From contig NZ_JAASAD010000008.1 of assembly GCF_012726175.1 (NCBI RefSeq), positions 164,649 through 228,648 of the forward strand: a DNA stretch of 64,000 nucleotides. The letters run 5' to 3'. The translations under genes and the position numbers were made by a program. Under the pieces are notes generated by a model that made no database searches, was not told the origin of the DNA, and saw only the letters and a program-made list of their open reading frames with translations. The DNA comes from Micromonospora sp. HNM0581. GTDB taxonomy: Bacteria > Actinomycetota > Actinomycetes > Mycobacteriales > Micromonosporaceae. Below are positions 1-7,998 of the stretch, piece by piece (position 1 is the first letter of the stretch; the number at the start of each line of letters is the position of its first letter).

Positions 1-1
1 C

Positions 2-160
2 CGCCTGCCCCGCGACTCGAGCCGGGCACGGCTGCGCAGCCGGGACCTCATCGACGGCCGGCCACGAGGCGTGCTGACCCGCTTCGGGCTGTCCCGGGTC
101 CGGTTCCGGGAGATGGCGCTGCGAGGCGAGCTGCCCGGCATCCGGAAGGCGTCCTGGTGA
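2..160 (+). CDS. rpsN: 30S ribosomal protein S14, C-terminal part (5' end outside window)
   Basis: The open frame from the window edge to the TGA at 158-160 encodes 52 residues. They end in the uS14 signature: LPRDSS near the start, then [17 protein letters not shown], and the terminal [11 protein letters not shown]. This is the C-terminal half of ribosomal protein S14, which sits in the small-subunit head. In actinomycetes a zinc-independent S14 paralogue is often encoded with other Zur-controlled C-minus ribosomal proteins and zinc uptake genes. The adjoining metal transporter makes that paralogue likely here, but the N-terminal region, where a zinc ribbon would lie, is outside the window. 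Family identity is firm; paralogue type is inferred. Confidence 0.85.
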   Translation, partial: RLPRDSSRARLRSRDLIDGRPRGVLTRFGLSRVRFREMALRGELPGIRKASW

Positions 161-189
161 CGACCGCCGCGTACCGGGCGGGCGTGGGT

Positions 190-207
190 CGCCGGCCCGA
201 GCCGGCG
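190..207 (+). other. Hairpin in the S14 to surface-protein gap
   Basis: A perfect 7-bp inverted repeat (CGCCGGC, loop CCGA, GCCGGCG) lies 30 bases after the S14 stop codon and about 60 bases before the next start. It could be a weak terminator or processing site, since no T-tract follows. The rest of the 107-base gap shows no convincing promoter or Zur box. Confidence 0.3.
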
Positions 208-267
208 GGCACCCGGCCAGAGACACACACCACCACGCGCGACGTGCGTGGCGTGGAAAGGGGAGGT

Positions 268-1740
268 ATGAATGCGACATCGAGGGCTCGCGGTCTCGCG
301 GGCCTGATCGCCGCGGCGGTGGTGGTCGCCGGCACGGTACTGGCACCCACCGCGGCCTCCGCAGCTGAGAAGGTGGTGCTGTCCAAGGGACACACCGACG
401 CGGTCGACGTGCACTACACCGACGGTGAGCTGTCCCTCAGAGTCAGAGACGACACGGGCAGCCCGGTGGTCGTCCGGGATCCCGCGGACGTCACGTTCCA
501 GGTGCTGCCGCAGGCGGCGATGTCGGTGCCGAACGACTCCCGGTTCGCCTTCCTCGGCCCGGCGGGTTCGCAGGTCTGGCTGCTGCCGTTGACGCAGGAC
601 CCGGAGCTGCTCTGGCCGGGCTGGAACACCACCGAGCTCGACTCGGGAGTGTTCGCGGGAAACAAGGTCCGGCTGAGCCTGGTCGACGTCGAGGGGCCGG
701 GCAAGGTCACGCTGTTCACTCAGGACGCGTTCGGTGGGCCGATCATCAAGTTCCGTTCCGACGACGGGCTCCCCGACGCCATCGACGTGCCGGTGCACAC
801 GCACGCCCACTCGAACTGGGCGTTCAGTGCACTCGGCGACTACACACTCACGTTCCAGGCCGACGCGACGCTCACCAACGGCACCGCGCTCAGCACCGGG
901 CCGGTCGACTACTCGTTCGTCGTCGGTGAGCTGTCCGGCGGCGAGCCGGAGGTCAGCCTGTCGGTGAGCGGCATGGCCGACGAGTACCAGCCCAACGACA
1001 CGGTGACGCTGAACGCGGTGCAGACGCCGCAGACCGAGCTGGACCACTACCACTGGTTCAGCAAGTGCCCGGGTGCGGCCGACTGGAGCGTCGTCCCGGG
1101 TGAGGCTGGTGCCAGCTACTCGTTCACCGCGACCCGGGAGCTCAACGCCTGCGAGTACGTGGCCAAGCTGTACGACGACGACCACGAGGTCGCGGCGACC
1201 AGCGAGCCGGTGACCCTCTGGGTGGCGTTCCCTCCCGGCGAGCCGGGCGCCTCGCAGACGATCACCGCGTCGATCGACGAGACGCAGGGCTCGCTGGTGA
1301 TCAGCGTCAACCCGGACGACCGGTCCGTGGTGCTGCCGCCCGCGCAGCTCAACGTCGCCGGGGACCGGTGGGAGAGCATCGGCGAACTCCGGCCGGTCAC
1401 GGTCACCGACACCCGCGCCGGTCAGCCGGGATGGAGTGCGTCCGGGCAGATCCCGGCGGACTTCGTCGGGCCGGACGGAGCGACCTTCAGCGCCGGCTAC
1501 CTCGGCTGGACGCCGCGGATCCTGGAACAAGCTGACGGGCAGGGCGTGGTTGCCGGCTCGGAGGTGGCACCGTACGCCGTCGGGGTCGGCGGCGGCCTCG
1601 GCGACAGCGCGGTGTTGGGCTCGGCGCCGGACGGGGCCGGGCGAGGCACCGCACAGTTGGGTGCGGCGCTTCGGCTGAGCCTGCCCACCGAGACGGCGGC
1701 GGGCACCTACACCGCGACCCTGACCCTCACCGCCATCTGA
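268..1740 (+). CDS. Exported surface protein: choice-of-anchor M repeat plus WxL-like C-terminal domain
   Basis: 490-residue exported protein. The ATG at 268 is preceded by GGGGAGG and gives a Sec signal peptide (hydrophobic core, then PTAASAAEK), so it is preferred over in-frame starts from 157. Residues about 34-220 form the 'choice-of-anchor M' / ABC-transporter-associated repeat, with WPGWNT and HTHAHSNWAF. Residues about 230-330 look Ig/PKD-like with two Cys. The C-terminal third resembles a WxL domain: VTDTRAGQPGW in the middle and the ending AGTYTATLTLTAI. It has no LPXTG or membrane tail. WxL domains bind peptidoglycan non-covalently, so wall attachment is expected. It is the first gene of the putative zinc-uptake cluster, and the next gene encodes a WxL-partner-like protein. 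The repeat family is clear; the WxL assignment is by eye. Confidence 0.75.
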   Translation: MNATSRARGLAGLIAAAVVVAGTVLAPTAASAAEKVVLSKGHTDAVDVHYTDGELSLRVRDDTGSPVVVRDPADVTFQVLPQAAMSVPNDSRFAFLGPAGSQVWLLPLTQDPELLWPGWNTTELDSGVFAGNKVRLSLVDVEGPGKVTLFTQDAFGGPIIKFRSDDGLPDAIDVPVHTHAHSNWAFSALGDYTLTFQADATLTNGTALSTGPVDYSFVVGELSGGEPEVSLSVSGMADEYQPNDTVTLNAVQTPQTELDHYHWFSKCPGAADWSVVPGEAGASYSFTATRELNACEYVAKLYDDDHEVAATSEPVTLWVAFPPGEPGASQTITASIDETQGSLVISVNPDDRSVVLPPAQLNVAGDRWESIGELRPVTVTDTRAGQPGWSASGQIPADFVGPDGATFSAGYLGWTPRILEQADGQGVVAGSEVAPYAVGVGGGLGDSAVLGSAPDGAGRGTAQLGAALRLSLPTETAAGTYTATLTLTAI

Positions 1741-1750
1741 TCGCACAACT

Positions 1751-1829
1751 GTCCGGTGGTCGGGTGCCGAGCCCGGCCACCGGACGACCGCGGGGCGGGC
1801 GTGCCGTCGCCGCAGCACGCCCGCCCCGC
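1751..1829 (+). terminator. Tandem hairpins between WxL-like and WxLIP-like genes
   Basis: Two strong inverted repeats stand back to back. The first spans 1751-1785, with a 9-bp outer stem GTCCGGTGG/CCACCGGAC and a 4-bp inner extension. The second spans 1790-1829, with a perfect 15-bp GC stem around a 10-base loop. No T-run follows, which is usual for actinomycete terminators. They probably reduce or stop read-through from the first surface gene, or protect its mRNA 3' end, and so set its dose relative to the transporter genes downstream. Confidence 0.6.
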
Positions 1830-1867
1830 ACCTCCCCTCGCATCCCAGAACGGACACCATCCCCGCA

Positions 1868-3061
1868 ATGCGTCTGATCGCCTCCCTCGCCACCGGGATC
1901 GCCCTGCTCGGTGTGGTCCTCGCACCATCCGCCGCGGTGCGGGCCGCACCCGCGTCGCCCTCACCGACGGGTCAGCCGGAGGCTTCGACCTCGCCGGCTC
2001 CCGCCGCCGCGACCTGGGGAGTGGCGCCGTCGAGCGCACGCGGGCCGAACGGCCGTCCGGCATTCAGCTACAAACTCGACCCCGGTGCCACCCTCACCGA
2101 CTACGTCGGCGTCACGAACCACTCGTCCCGCCCGCTGACCCTGAACCTCTACGCCAACGACGCGGTCACCACCACCCAGGGCGGATTCGATCTGCTGGCC
2201 GCTGACCAGCAGTCCACCGATGTCGGCTCCTGGGTTCGCCTGCCGCAACGTACGGTGACCATTCCGTCGACGTCCCGGCTGGACATACCGTTCACCCTCA
2301 CCGTGCCGCAGAACGCCACACCGGGGGACCACGCCGGCGGGATCGTCGCCTCGCTCGCGGGTACCGCCGTCGACGCGCAGGGCAACCAGGTCGCCGTCGA
2401 CCACCGGGTCGGCGCGCGCATCTACCTGCGGGTGACCGGTGAGCTGCAGCCGACGCTCACCGTCGAGAAGCTGCGCGTACGGCACAGCGGCTCGCTCAAC
2501 CCGCTGGCCGGTGGCAAGGTCACCGCCACCTTCACCGTCCGCAACACCGGCAACGTCCGCCTCTCCGGGCAGCCGGTACTCGGCGTGGCTGGACCGTTCG
2601 GGCTGGCCCGCAATTCCGTGGACGGGGCGGCGCTGCCGGAGATCCTGCCCGGCGGCGAGCTGACCACCACCGTGACCATGTCGGATGTCCCGCCGCTGTT
2701 CCGGCTCACCGCGGACGCCACCGTCAGGCCGGCCGCCATGGACGACCAGGTCCTCGACCCGCCGCCGCAGGCCGGCAGCGCGCAGGCCGCCCTGTGGGCG
2801 GTGCCTTGGCCGCAGTTGGCCGTGCTCGCCCTGCTCGCCTTCGCCGTCTGGGCACTCGTCGCGTCCCGGCGTCGTCGGGCGGCGCAGCTCGCACGGGCGG
2901 TGGCCGCCGCCCGTGCGGAGGGCCGCACGCAGGCCGGGCGCAGCTCAGATGGTCCGGACACCACCGAGGTCGACGGGCGCCCCTCGACCGCAGGCGACAG
3001 TGGATCAGCACCCGACGACAGCCATACCACCTTCGACCCCACCGGGAAGGACGAGAAGTGA
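1868..3061 (+). CDS. DUF916 / WxL-interacting-protein-like membrane-anchored protein
   Basis: 397 residues. An N-terminal signal (LIASLATGIALLGVVLAPSA) is followed by a low-complexity Pro/Ser/Ala stretch and a beta-rich ectodomain. The features YKLDPGATLTDYVGVTN, LNLYAND and IPFTLTVP, then GGIVASL, match the DUF916 (WxLIP peptidoglycan-binding) pattern of an Ig-like fold with a PG-proximal strand pair. A second Ig-like part (FTVRNTGNVRLSGQPVLGV) follows. Near residue 310-335 a transmembrane helix precedes a basic RRRR cytoplasmic tail. WxLIP proteins pair with WxL-domain proteins on the wall, and the preceding gene carries a WxL-like domain. Its stop overlaps the next start by four bases. The family assignment is by motif order and gene pairing only. 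Confidence 0.7.
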   Translation: MRLIASLATGIALLGVVLAPSAAVRAAPASPSPTGQPEASTSPAPAAATWGVAPSSARGPNGRPAFSYKLDPGATLTDYVGVTNHSSRPLTLNLYANDAVTTTQGGFDLLAADQQSTDVGSWVRLPQRTVTIPSTSRLDIPFTLTVPQNATPGDHAGGIVASLAGTAVDAQGNQVAVDHRVGARIYLRVTGELQPTLTVEKLRVRHSGSLNPLAGGKVTATFTVRNTGNVRLSGQPVLGVAGPFGLARNSVDGAALPEILPGGELTTTVTMSDVPPLFRLTADATVRPAAMDDQVLDPPPQAGSAQAALWAVPWPQLAVLALLAFAVWALVASRRRRAAQLARAVAAARAEGRTQAGRSSDGPDTTEVDGRPSTAGDSGSAPDDSHTTFDPTGKDEK

Positions 3062-4647
3062 CCCGGCAGATGAGGAAGACGAGGATGCGCGCCGTCGTCG
3101 CGGGCCTCGCCGCCGCCGTGTTGGCACAGACCCCCGGCGCGACGCCGGCCACCGCCGCGCCAGCCGCGATCTCCTCCGCCGGCGCCGACCTGGTCTCGGT
3201 CGCGCTCGACGGGGACGTGATGTCGCTGCGCTTGCGGGACGCCGGGCAGGCGGCCGGTGACAGGGCCGGGCGCGACCCGGCCGAGGTGGTGCTCGGCCCG
3301 GACGATGGCCTGGCCGGGCGGGTACCGGACGGGCCGTCCTTGGCCTTCCTCGGTGAACCGGGCCACGCCGTGTGGGCGCTGTCCGCCGGTGACACCGGGT
3401 TCCCGTTCCTGGACACCACGGGGGTACGTCCCGGTGCCGTGGCGGGTGACCAGGTGACCCTGTCACTGGGGTCGGTCGAGGGGCCGGGGACGTTCACCGC
3501 GTACACCCTGTCCGGCCTCGGCTCGGCGACCCCGCTGTTCGGCAGCGGTGCCGGGGTAAGGCGGTCGACGCAACTTGCGGCGGGCACGCGGACCGGCGGG
3601 GTGGTCTGGGCCTTCGACGCGGCCGGCGACTACCGGCTCACCCTGACCGGCTCTGCTGCGTTGCGCTCTGGTGGGACGGCGCGTGCCGAGGCGACCTACC
3701 GGGTCCGTGTCCCGGCGATCGAACCGACCGAGTCGGCCCTGCCCGCACCGATGAGGCGGGCGGCGAGCGTCGACGTCTTCGCCGCGCCCGCACCGGCTGC
3801 CGCACCGAAGCCGGCCGCCGTACCGCAGGTCGCTGCCGTGCCGGAGGCCGCTGCCGTGCCGGAAGTGGCGAAGGCCGCCGCCGGAGCCCGCCAGGTGATC
3901 GACGACGGACATGTCGACATGGGCCCGAACCTGTCCGGGGACACCTGGACGATCCAGATCAAGGACGACCGGAGCAGCCCTGCGGTCTGGCGCGAGACCG
4001 CCGACGTGGTCCTGCACGCCAAGGACGAAGCGAAGATCACGGTGCCAGCCGGAGCGGACTTCCTCGGCAAACAGGGCGACACGGTGTGGGTGCTCCCGCA
4101 GACCCAACAGGCGGGCCTCGTCTGGCCGGGCTGGAACACCCAGCACCCGTCGGTCGTGTCGGGGGTGCAGGGCAAGGTCACGTGGACCCTCAAGGGAGTC
4201 GACGGGCCCGGGCGGTTCGCCCTGTTCCTGACCGGCTCGTTCGGCGAGGCCGACGTGCTGTTCGACTCCGGTGAGCCGTTCCCGCAGAAGCTCGACATCG
4301 CGCTGAACACCCACACCCACGGCAACTGGGCGTTCGGCAAGCCCGGCCTGTACCGCCTCGCGGTGCAGATGAGCGGCACCACCACCGCCGGCAAGGCGGT
4401 GACCGACACGAAGACGCTGACGATCGCCGTCGATGACAGCACCGATCCGCACGCCGGCTTCGGCTCCGGCTCCGGCTCCGGAGGTGACAACGGTGCCGAC
4501 GGTTCGGATCAGGGCGGCGGTGGCCCGCTGCCCCGTACGGGCGCCGGCTGGGTGCTGATGGCCGGACTGGTCGGCGTCGTCCTGGTCGCGGCCGGAGCCC
4601 TGCTGCTACTGCTGTCCCGCCGTCGGGTCGCCGTCGGAACAAGGTGA
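3058..4647 (+). CDS. LPRTG-anchored surface protein with two anchored-transporter repeats
   Basis: 529 residues. The GTG at 3058 overlaps the previous stop (GTGA) and has GGGAAGGA upstream; longer in-frame starts lie inside the neighbour. After a signal peptide come two copies of the ABC-transporter-associated repeat. Copy 1 (about residues 40-220) has lost the histidines at its usual HTHxH position. Copy 2 (about 280-460) keeps WPGWNT and NTHTHGNWAF. An Ala/Pro/Val-rich spacer (PAAVPQVAAVPEAAAV) separates them, and a Gly/Ser linker leads to LPRTG at residues 491-495, a hydrophobic helix and RRR. This is a sortase wall-anchoring signal. It probably presents metal-binding repeats outside the membrane to the neighbouring ABC transporter. 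Confidence 0.8.
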   Translation: MTRQMRKTRMRAVVAGLAAAVLAQTPGATPATAAPAAISSAGADLVSVALDGDVMSLRLRDAGQAAGDRAGRDPAEVVLGPDDGLAGRVPDGPSLAFLGEPGHAVWALSAGDTGFPFLDTTGVRPGAVAGDQVTLSLGSVEGPGTFTAYTLSGLGSATPLFGSGAGVRRSTQLAAGTRTGGVVWAFDAAGDYRLTLTGSAALRSGGTARAEATYRVRVPAIEPTESALPAPMRRAASVDVFAAPAPAAAPKPAAVPQVAAVPEAAAVPEVAKAAAGARQVIDDGHVDMGPNLSGDTWTIQIKDDRSSPAVWRETADVVLHAKDEAKITVPAGADFLGKQGDTVWVLPQTQQAGLVWPGWNTQHPSVVSGVQGKVTWTLKGVDGPGRFALFLTGSFGEADVLFDSGEPFPQKLDIALNTHTHGNWAFGKPGLYRLAVQMSGTTTAGKAVTDTKTLTIAVDDSTDPHAGFGSGSGSGGDNGADGSDQGGGGPLPRTGAGWVLMAGLVGVVLVAAGALLLLLSRRRVAVGTR

Positions 4648-6266
4648 CGGCGGTGTCCTGGGTGACGTCGCTCGTCACGCGGTACCTGCCATCCGCCGAC
4701 GCGCGGACCAGGTCGCCGCTGGTGGCGTTGCCGCTGCTGGCCACGTTGCTCGCCGGCGGCTGCCACTCGGAGGTGGCGTTGAGTTCGCACGACGAGCGGG
4801 TCCAGGTGTTGACGACCACCGGGATCCTGCGGGATCTGGCGCGCAATGTCGGCGGTGACCGGGTGGCGGTGACCTCGATGGTGCCGGACGGGGCGGATCC
4901 GCACAGCTACGAGCCGTCGCTGCGGGACATCCGCGACGTCGTCTACGCCGACGTGGCGTTCAGCAACTACCTGCTGCTGGAGGAGCAGGCGATCATCAAG
5001 GCGCTGGACGCCAACCTGCGTGACGGCGTACCGAACATCTCGCTGGCCGAGGGGGCGGTGAAGTACGCAGCGGAGATCATTCCGCTGGTCGAGGACGTGT
5101 CGCTGGACACCATCTGGCTGGGCATGCGGGTGCGCGGCACCGGTGCGGCGTTGGGGGCGAACCGTTCCTCCGACGTACTGCTCAGCGCGACCGCCGTGGA
5201 CGGACCGGGCCGGCTGCTCGCGTACCTGACCGAGTCCTTCGGTAACCCGTCGTTCTATGTCGACTCTGGCGACGGGTTCGACCCCGCCAACGGGTACCGG
5301 GACGACACCGCGACCCTGCCGCCGGATGCGCACACCCACATGAGCTGGGCATTCACCGAACCAGGCGTCTACCGGCTGACGATGCGGGCGCGGCTGGCCG
5401 TCGATCCGCAGTCGGCGCCCGTCCCGATGGGGGAGCAGACCTTCACCTTCGCGGTCGGCGTCGACCCACACTCGGTGCCGGGAATGCCGGAGGTACTCGA
5501 CGGAGGCCACGCCGACGTCACGATCGACCTCGACGAGCGGCGGCTCTACCTGCTCACCGACCCGGAGGACGGTGGCGAGGTCACCCAACGGGTGTACGAC
5601 CCGGCGAAAACGGTGATCGAGGTGCCGAACAAGGCGCTGCTGGAGGTGCCCGGCGACCGCCGTTTCCGGTTCCTCGGTCGACCCGGCACCCAGGTCTACC
5701 AGCTGCCGCAGGCGGTACTCGGCAAACACGTTCACGGTGAGATCGACCCGCACCTGTGGCAGAACGTCCGCAACGCCATCTCCTACGTGGAGCTGATGCG
5801 GGACACGATGATCGGCGTCGACCCGGAAGGGGCTGCCGACTACCGGTCGAACGCCGCCGCGTACGTCCGGCAACTGGAGGAACTCGACACCTACGTCCGG
5901 GACACGATCGCGCAGATCCCACCGTCGCGGCGTCACCTCGTCACGACACACGACGCGTTCGGATACCTGGGTCAGGCGTACGGGGTGCAGATCTCCGGTT
6001 TCGTCACGCCCAACCCCGCCGCCGAGCCGAGCCTCGCCGATCGCCGCCGGCTCACCGAGACGATCCGCAACCTGCGGATCCCCGCCGTGTTCCTGGAGCC
6101 GAACCTGGCCGCCCGGTCCACCACCCTCACCGAGGTGGCCCGGGAAGAGGATCTGCGGATGTGCCCGATCTACGGCGACGCGTTCGACCGCGACGTCACC
6201 ACCTACGCGGAGATGATGCGGTTCAACGCCGAGTCGCTGCGCGACTGCCTGACCACGGAGAAGTGA
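4644..6266 (+). CDS. Metal-binding lipoprotein of ABC transporter (ZnuA/TroA type) with inserted anchored repeat
   Basis: 540 residues, much longer than the roughly 300 usual for cluster A-I metal-binding proteins. The GTG start overlaps the previous stop. The signal peptide ends in the lipobox LLAGGC, so it is a lipoprotein. The N-lobe holds TTTGILRDLARNVGG and GADPHSYEPS (metal-ligand His region). From about residue 150 a choice-of-anchor M repeat is inserted (LDTIWLGM, DAHTHMSWAFTEPG). Then the binding protein resumes with HVHGEIDPHLWQNV, THDAFGYLGQAYG and FLEPNL, the remaining ligand motifs of zinc/manganese receptors. This matches the family called 'anchored repeat ABC transporter, substrate-binding protein'. 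It should hand metal to the permease encoded downstream. Zinc is favoured over Mn/Fe from the S14 context, not proved. Confidence 0.88.
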   Translation: MTAVSWVTSLVTRYLPSADARTRSPLVALPLLATLLAGGCHSEVALSSHDERVQVLTTTGILRDLARNVGGDRVAVTSMVPDGADPHSYEPSLRDIRDVVYADVAFSNYLLLEEQAIIKALDANLRDGVPNISLAEGAVKYAAEIIPLVEDVSLDTIWLGMRVRGTGAALGANRSSDVLLSATAVDGPGRLLAYLTESFGNPSFYVDSGDGFDPANGYRDDTATLPPDAHTHMSWAFTEPGVYRLTMRARLAVDPQSAPVPMGEQTFTFAVGVDPHSVPGMPEVLDGGHADVTIDLDERRLYLLTDPEDGGEVTQRVYDPAKTVIEVPNKALLEVPGDRRFRFLGRPGTQVYQLPQAVLGKHVHGEIDPHLWQNVRNAISYVELMRDTMIGVDPEGAADYRSNAAAYVRQLEELDTYVRDTIAQIPPSRRHLVTTHDAFGYLGQAYGVQISGFVTPNPAAEPSLADRRRLTETIRNLRIPAVFLEPNLAARSTTLTEVAREEDLRMCPIYGDAFDRDVTTYAEMMRFNAESLRDCLTTEK

Positions 6267-7258
6267 TGGAGGAACCAGTGACGGCAGGACAGGCGCGCCG
6301 CCGTACCCGCGCGACCACGATCGTCGTGCGGGGCGTACTCGCGGCAATGTTCGTGCTGGTGACGGCGCAGAACTCGGCGTGGGCCGCCGAGCCGGCCCCG
6401 GACCTGAGCCAGTCCATCGCGGCGGATCAGCCCCTCGCCACCGGGCGGACGACGCTGGACGCCGGGCACGTCGACATCGGACCCCGATTCGTCGGCGACC
6501 GGTGGACGCTGCTGATCCACGACGGCACGCAGGCGCAACCGGTGTGGCGTGACCCCGACGACACGTTGCTGCGGGTGGCCGACGCGGCGCTGCAGACGGT
6601 TCCGGACGACCCGGCGTACGCCTTCCTCGGCATCGAGGCGGGCCAGCAGGCGTACGTGGTGCCGCAGGTCCAGCACCAGGATGTCGTCTGGCTGGGCTGG
6701 AACACCCAGGATCCCCGGGTGATGCAGACCGTCGACCGGGGCGCCACCCTGACCCTGCTCGGTGTCCAAGGTCCGGGCACCCTGACGACCTACCTCCAGT
6801 CGGGCAACTTCGCGCCACCGCAGCCGCTCTGGCGATCGGTCGAGCCGAAGGCCCAGCCCTTCTGGGTCGAGGTCAACACCCACACCCACGCCAACTGGGT
6901 GTTCTCCGCACCGGGTGTCTATCTCGTCGCGGTACAGGTGACGGCCGACCTGATCAACGGCGAGGCGGTATCGGAGACCCGTACGCTGCGCTTCGCGGTG
7001 GGGGATGCCACGAGCGACGACGACGCCTTCGCCGCAACGGCGGACATCCCGGTACCCGCGGGTGAGGAGCCGCCCGGCGAGGACCGGGCCGTAGCCGACG
7101 GCCAGGGCGACGGTGCCCCGACGTTGCAGATCGCGGCGCTGGCGGGTGCGGCCGTCCTGCTGGCGGTCGGGCTGGTCGTGCTGCTGCTGCGGGGACGTGG
7201 TGCCCGGCGGCGCGCCGAGCAGGAGCGCGCTGCCGCGTCGTCGGCGGGGCAGTCTTGA
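6266..7258 (+). CDS. Membrane-anchored surface repeat protein of the metal transporter cluster
   Basis: 330 residues from the ATG at 6266, which overlaps the previous stop; a GTG at 6278 with GGAGGA five bases upstream is an equally plausible start. It has a signal peptide (LAAMFVLVTAQNSAWA) and one choice-of-anchor M repeat: DAGHVDIGP, VWLGWNT, NTHTHANWVFSAPGVY. An acidic linker follows, then a C-terminal transmembrane helix and a basic tail. There is no LPXTG, so anchoring is by the membrane. The family is described as 'ABC transporter-associated repeat protein'. Its stop overlaps the ATPase start, so these two are almost certainly co-translated. Confidence 0.78.
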   Translation: MEEPVTAGQARRRTRATTIVVRGVLAAMFVLVTAQNSAWAAEPAPDLSQSIAADQPLATGRTTLDAGHVDIGPRFVGDRWTLLIHDGTQAQPVWRDPDDTLLRVADAALQTVPDDPAYAFLGIEAGQQAYVVPQVQHQDVVWLGWNTQDPRVMQTVDRGATLTLLGVQGPGTLTTYLQSGNFAPPQPLWRSVEPKAQPFWVEVNTHTHANWVFSAPGVYLVAVQVTADLINGEAVSETRTLRFAVGDATSDDDAFAATADIPVPAGEEPPGEDRAVADGQGDGAPTLQIAALAGAAVLLAVGLVVLLLRGRGARRRAEQERAAASSAGQS

Positions 7259-7998
7259 GGGCGCTCGAGGTCGACGGGCTGGATGTGGACCTTGGTGGTC
7301 GGCCGGTCCTGCGGGACGTACGGCTGCACCTCGATCGCGGTGAACTCGTCGGATTGCTGGGCCCCAACGGCGCCGGTAAGACCACCCTGCTGCGCGCCGT
7401 CCTGGCGTTGATCCGTACCCGTGGCGGTCGAGTGCTGGTGGAGGGCAAGCCAGCACGTCCCGGGCGGTCCGGGATCGGCTACGTCCCACAACGTCACGAG
7501 TTCAGCTGGGACTTCCCGATCTCGGTGGAGCAGGCGGTGATGAGCGGCCGTACCGGCCGGATCGGTCTGCTCCGCCGCCCCGGCGTGGCCGACTGGCGGG
7601 CGGTCGGTGACGCGCTCGACCGGGTGCAGCTCACCGATCTGCGTCGCCGACCGGCCGGTGAGCTGTCGGGCGGGCAGCGGCAGCGGGTCCTGGTCGCGCG
7701 GGCGCTCGCGCTCGCGCCGAGCATCCTGCTGCTCGACGAGCCGTTCACCGGACTGGACATGCCCACCCAGGAGCTGCTGGGCGACCTGTTCGTCAGCCTG
7801 GCCCAGGAGGGTCGGGCGGTGCTGATGACGACACACGACCTGATCGCGGCAGTGGATTCCTGCACCCGTCTGGTCCTGCTCAACGGGCGGATCGTCGCCG
7901 ACGGACGCCCAGCGGACCTGCAGGACGCCGACCTGTGGACACGGACCTTCGGGGTGAGTGCGACCTCCCCGCTGTTGAAGCTCGTGAGGGCAGCCTGA
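7255..7998 (+). CDS. ATP-binding subunit of anchored-repeat metal ABC transporter
   Basis: 247-residue ABC ATPase. It has Walker A GPNGAGKTTLL, Q-loop YVPQRHEFSWDFP, signature LSGGQRQRV, Walker B ILLLDEPF and switch MTTHDL. The length and motifs fit the ZnuC/TroB-like ATPases that power cluster A-I metal importers. The start is a TTG overlapping the previous stop (TTGA), and the stop overlaps the permease start (TGATG), so expression is tightly coupled. It acts at the inner face of the membrane with the permease encoded next. Confidence 0.9.
   Translation: MRALEVDGLDVDLGGRPVLRDVRLHLDRGELVGLLGPNGAGKTTLLRAVLALIRTRGGRVLVEGKPARPGRSGIGYVPQRHEFSWDFPISVEQAVMSGRTGRIGLLRRPGVADWRAVGDALDRVQLTDLRRRPAGELSGGQRQRVLVARALALAPSILLLDEPFTGLDMPTQELLGDLFVSLAQEGRAVLMTTHDLIAAVDSCTRLVLLNGRIVADGRPADLQDADLWTRTFGVSATSPLLKLVRAA

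Noticed and set aside
161..267. Zur box upstream of the metal cluster
   Set aside because: No AT-rich palindrome of the expected form is visible. The promoter probably lies before the S14 gene, outside the window.
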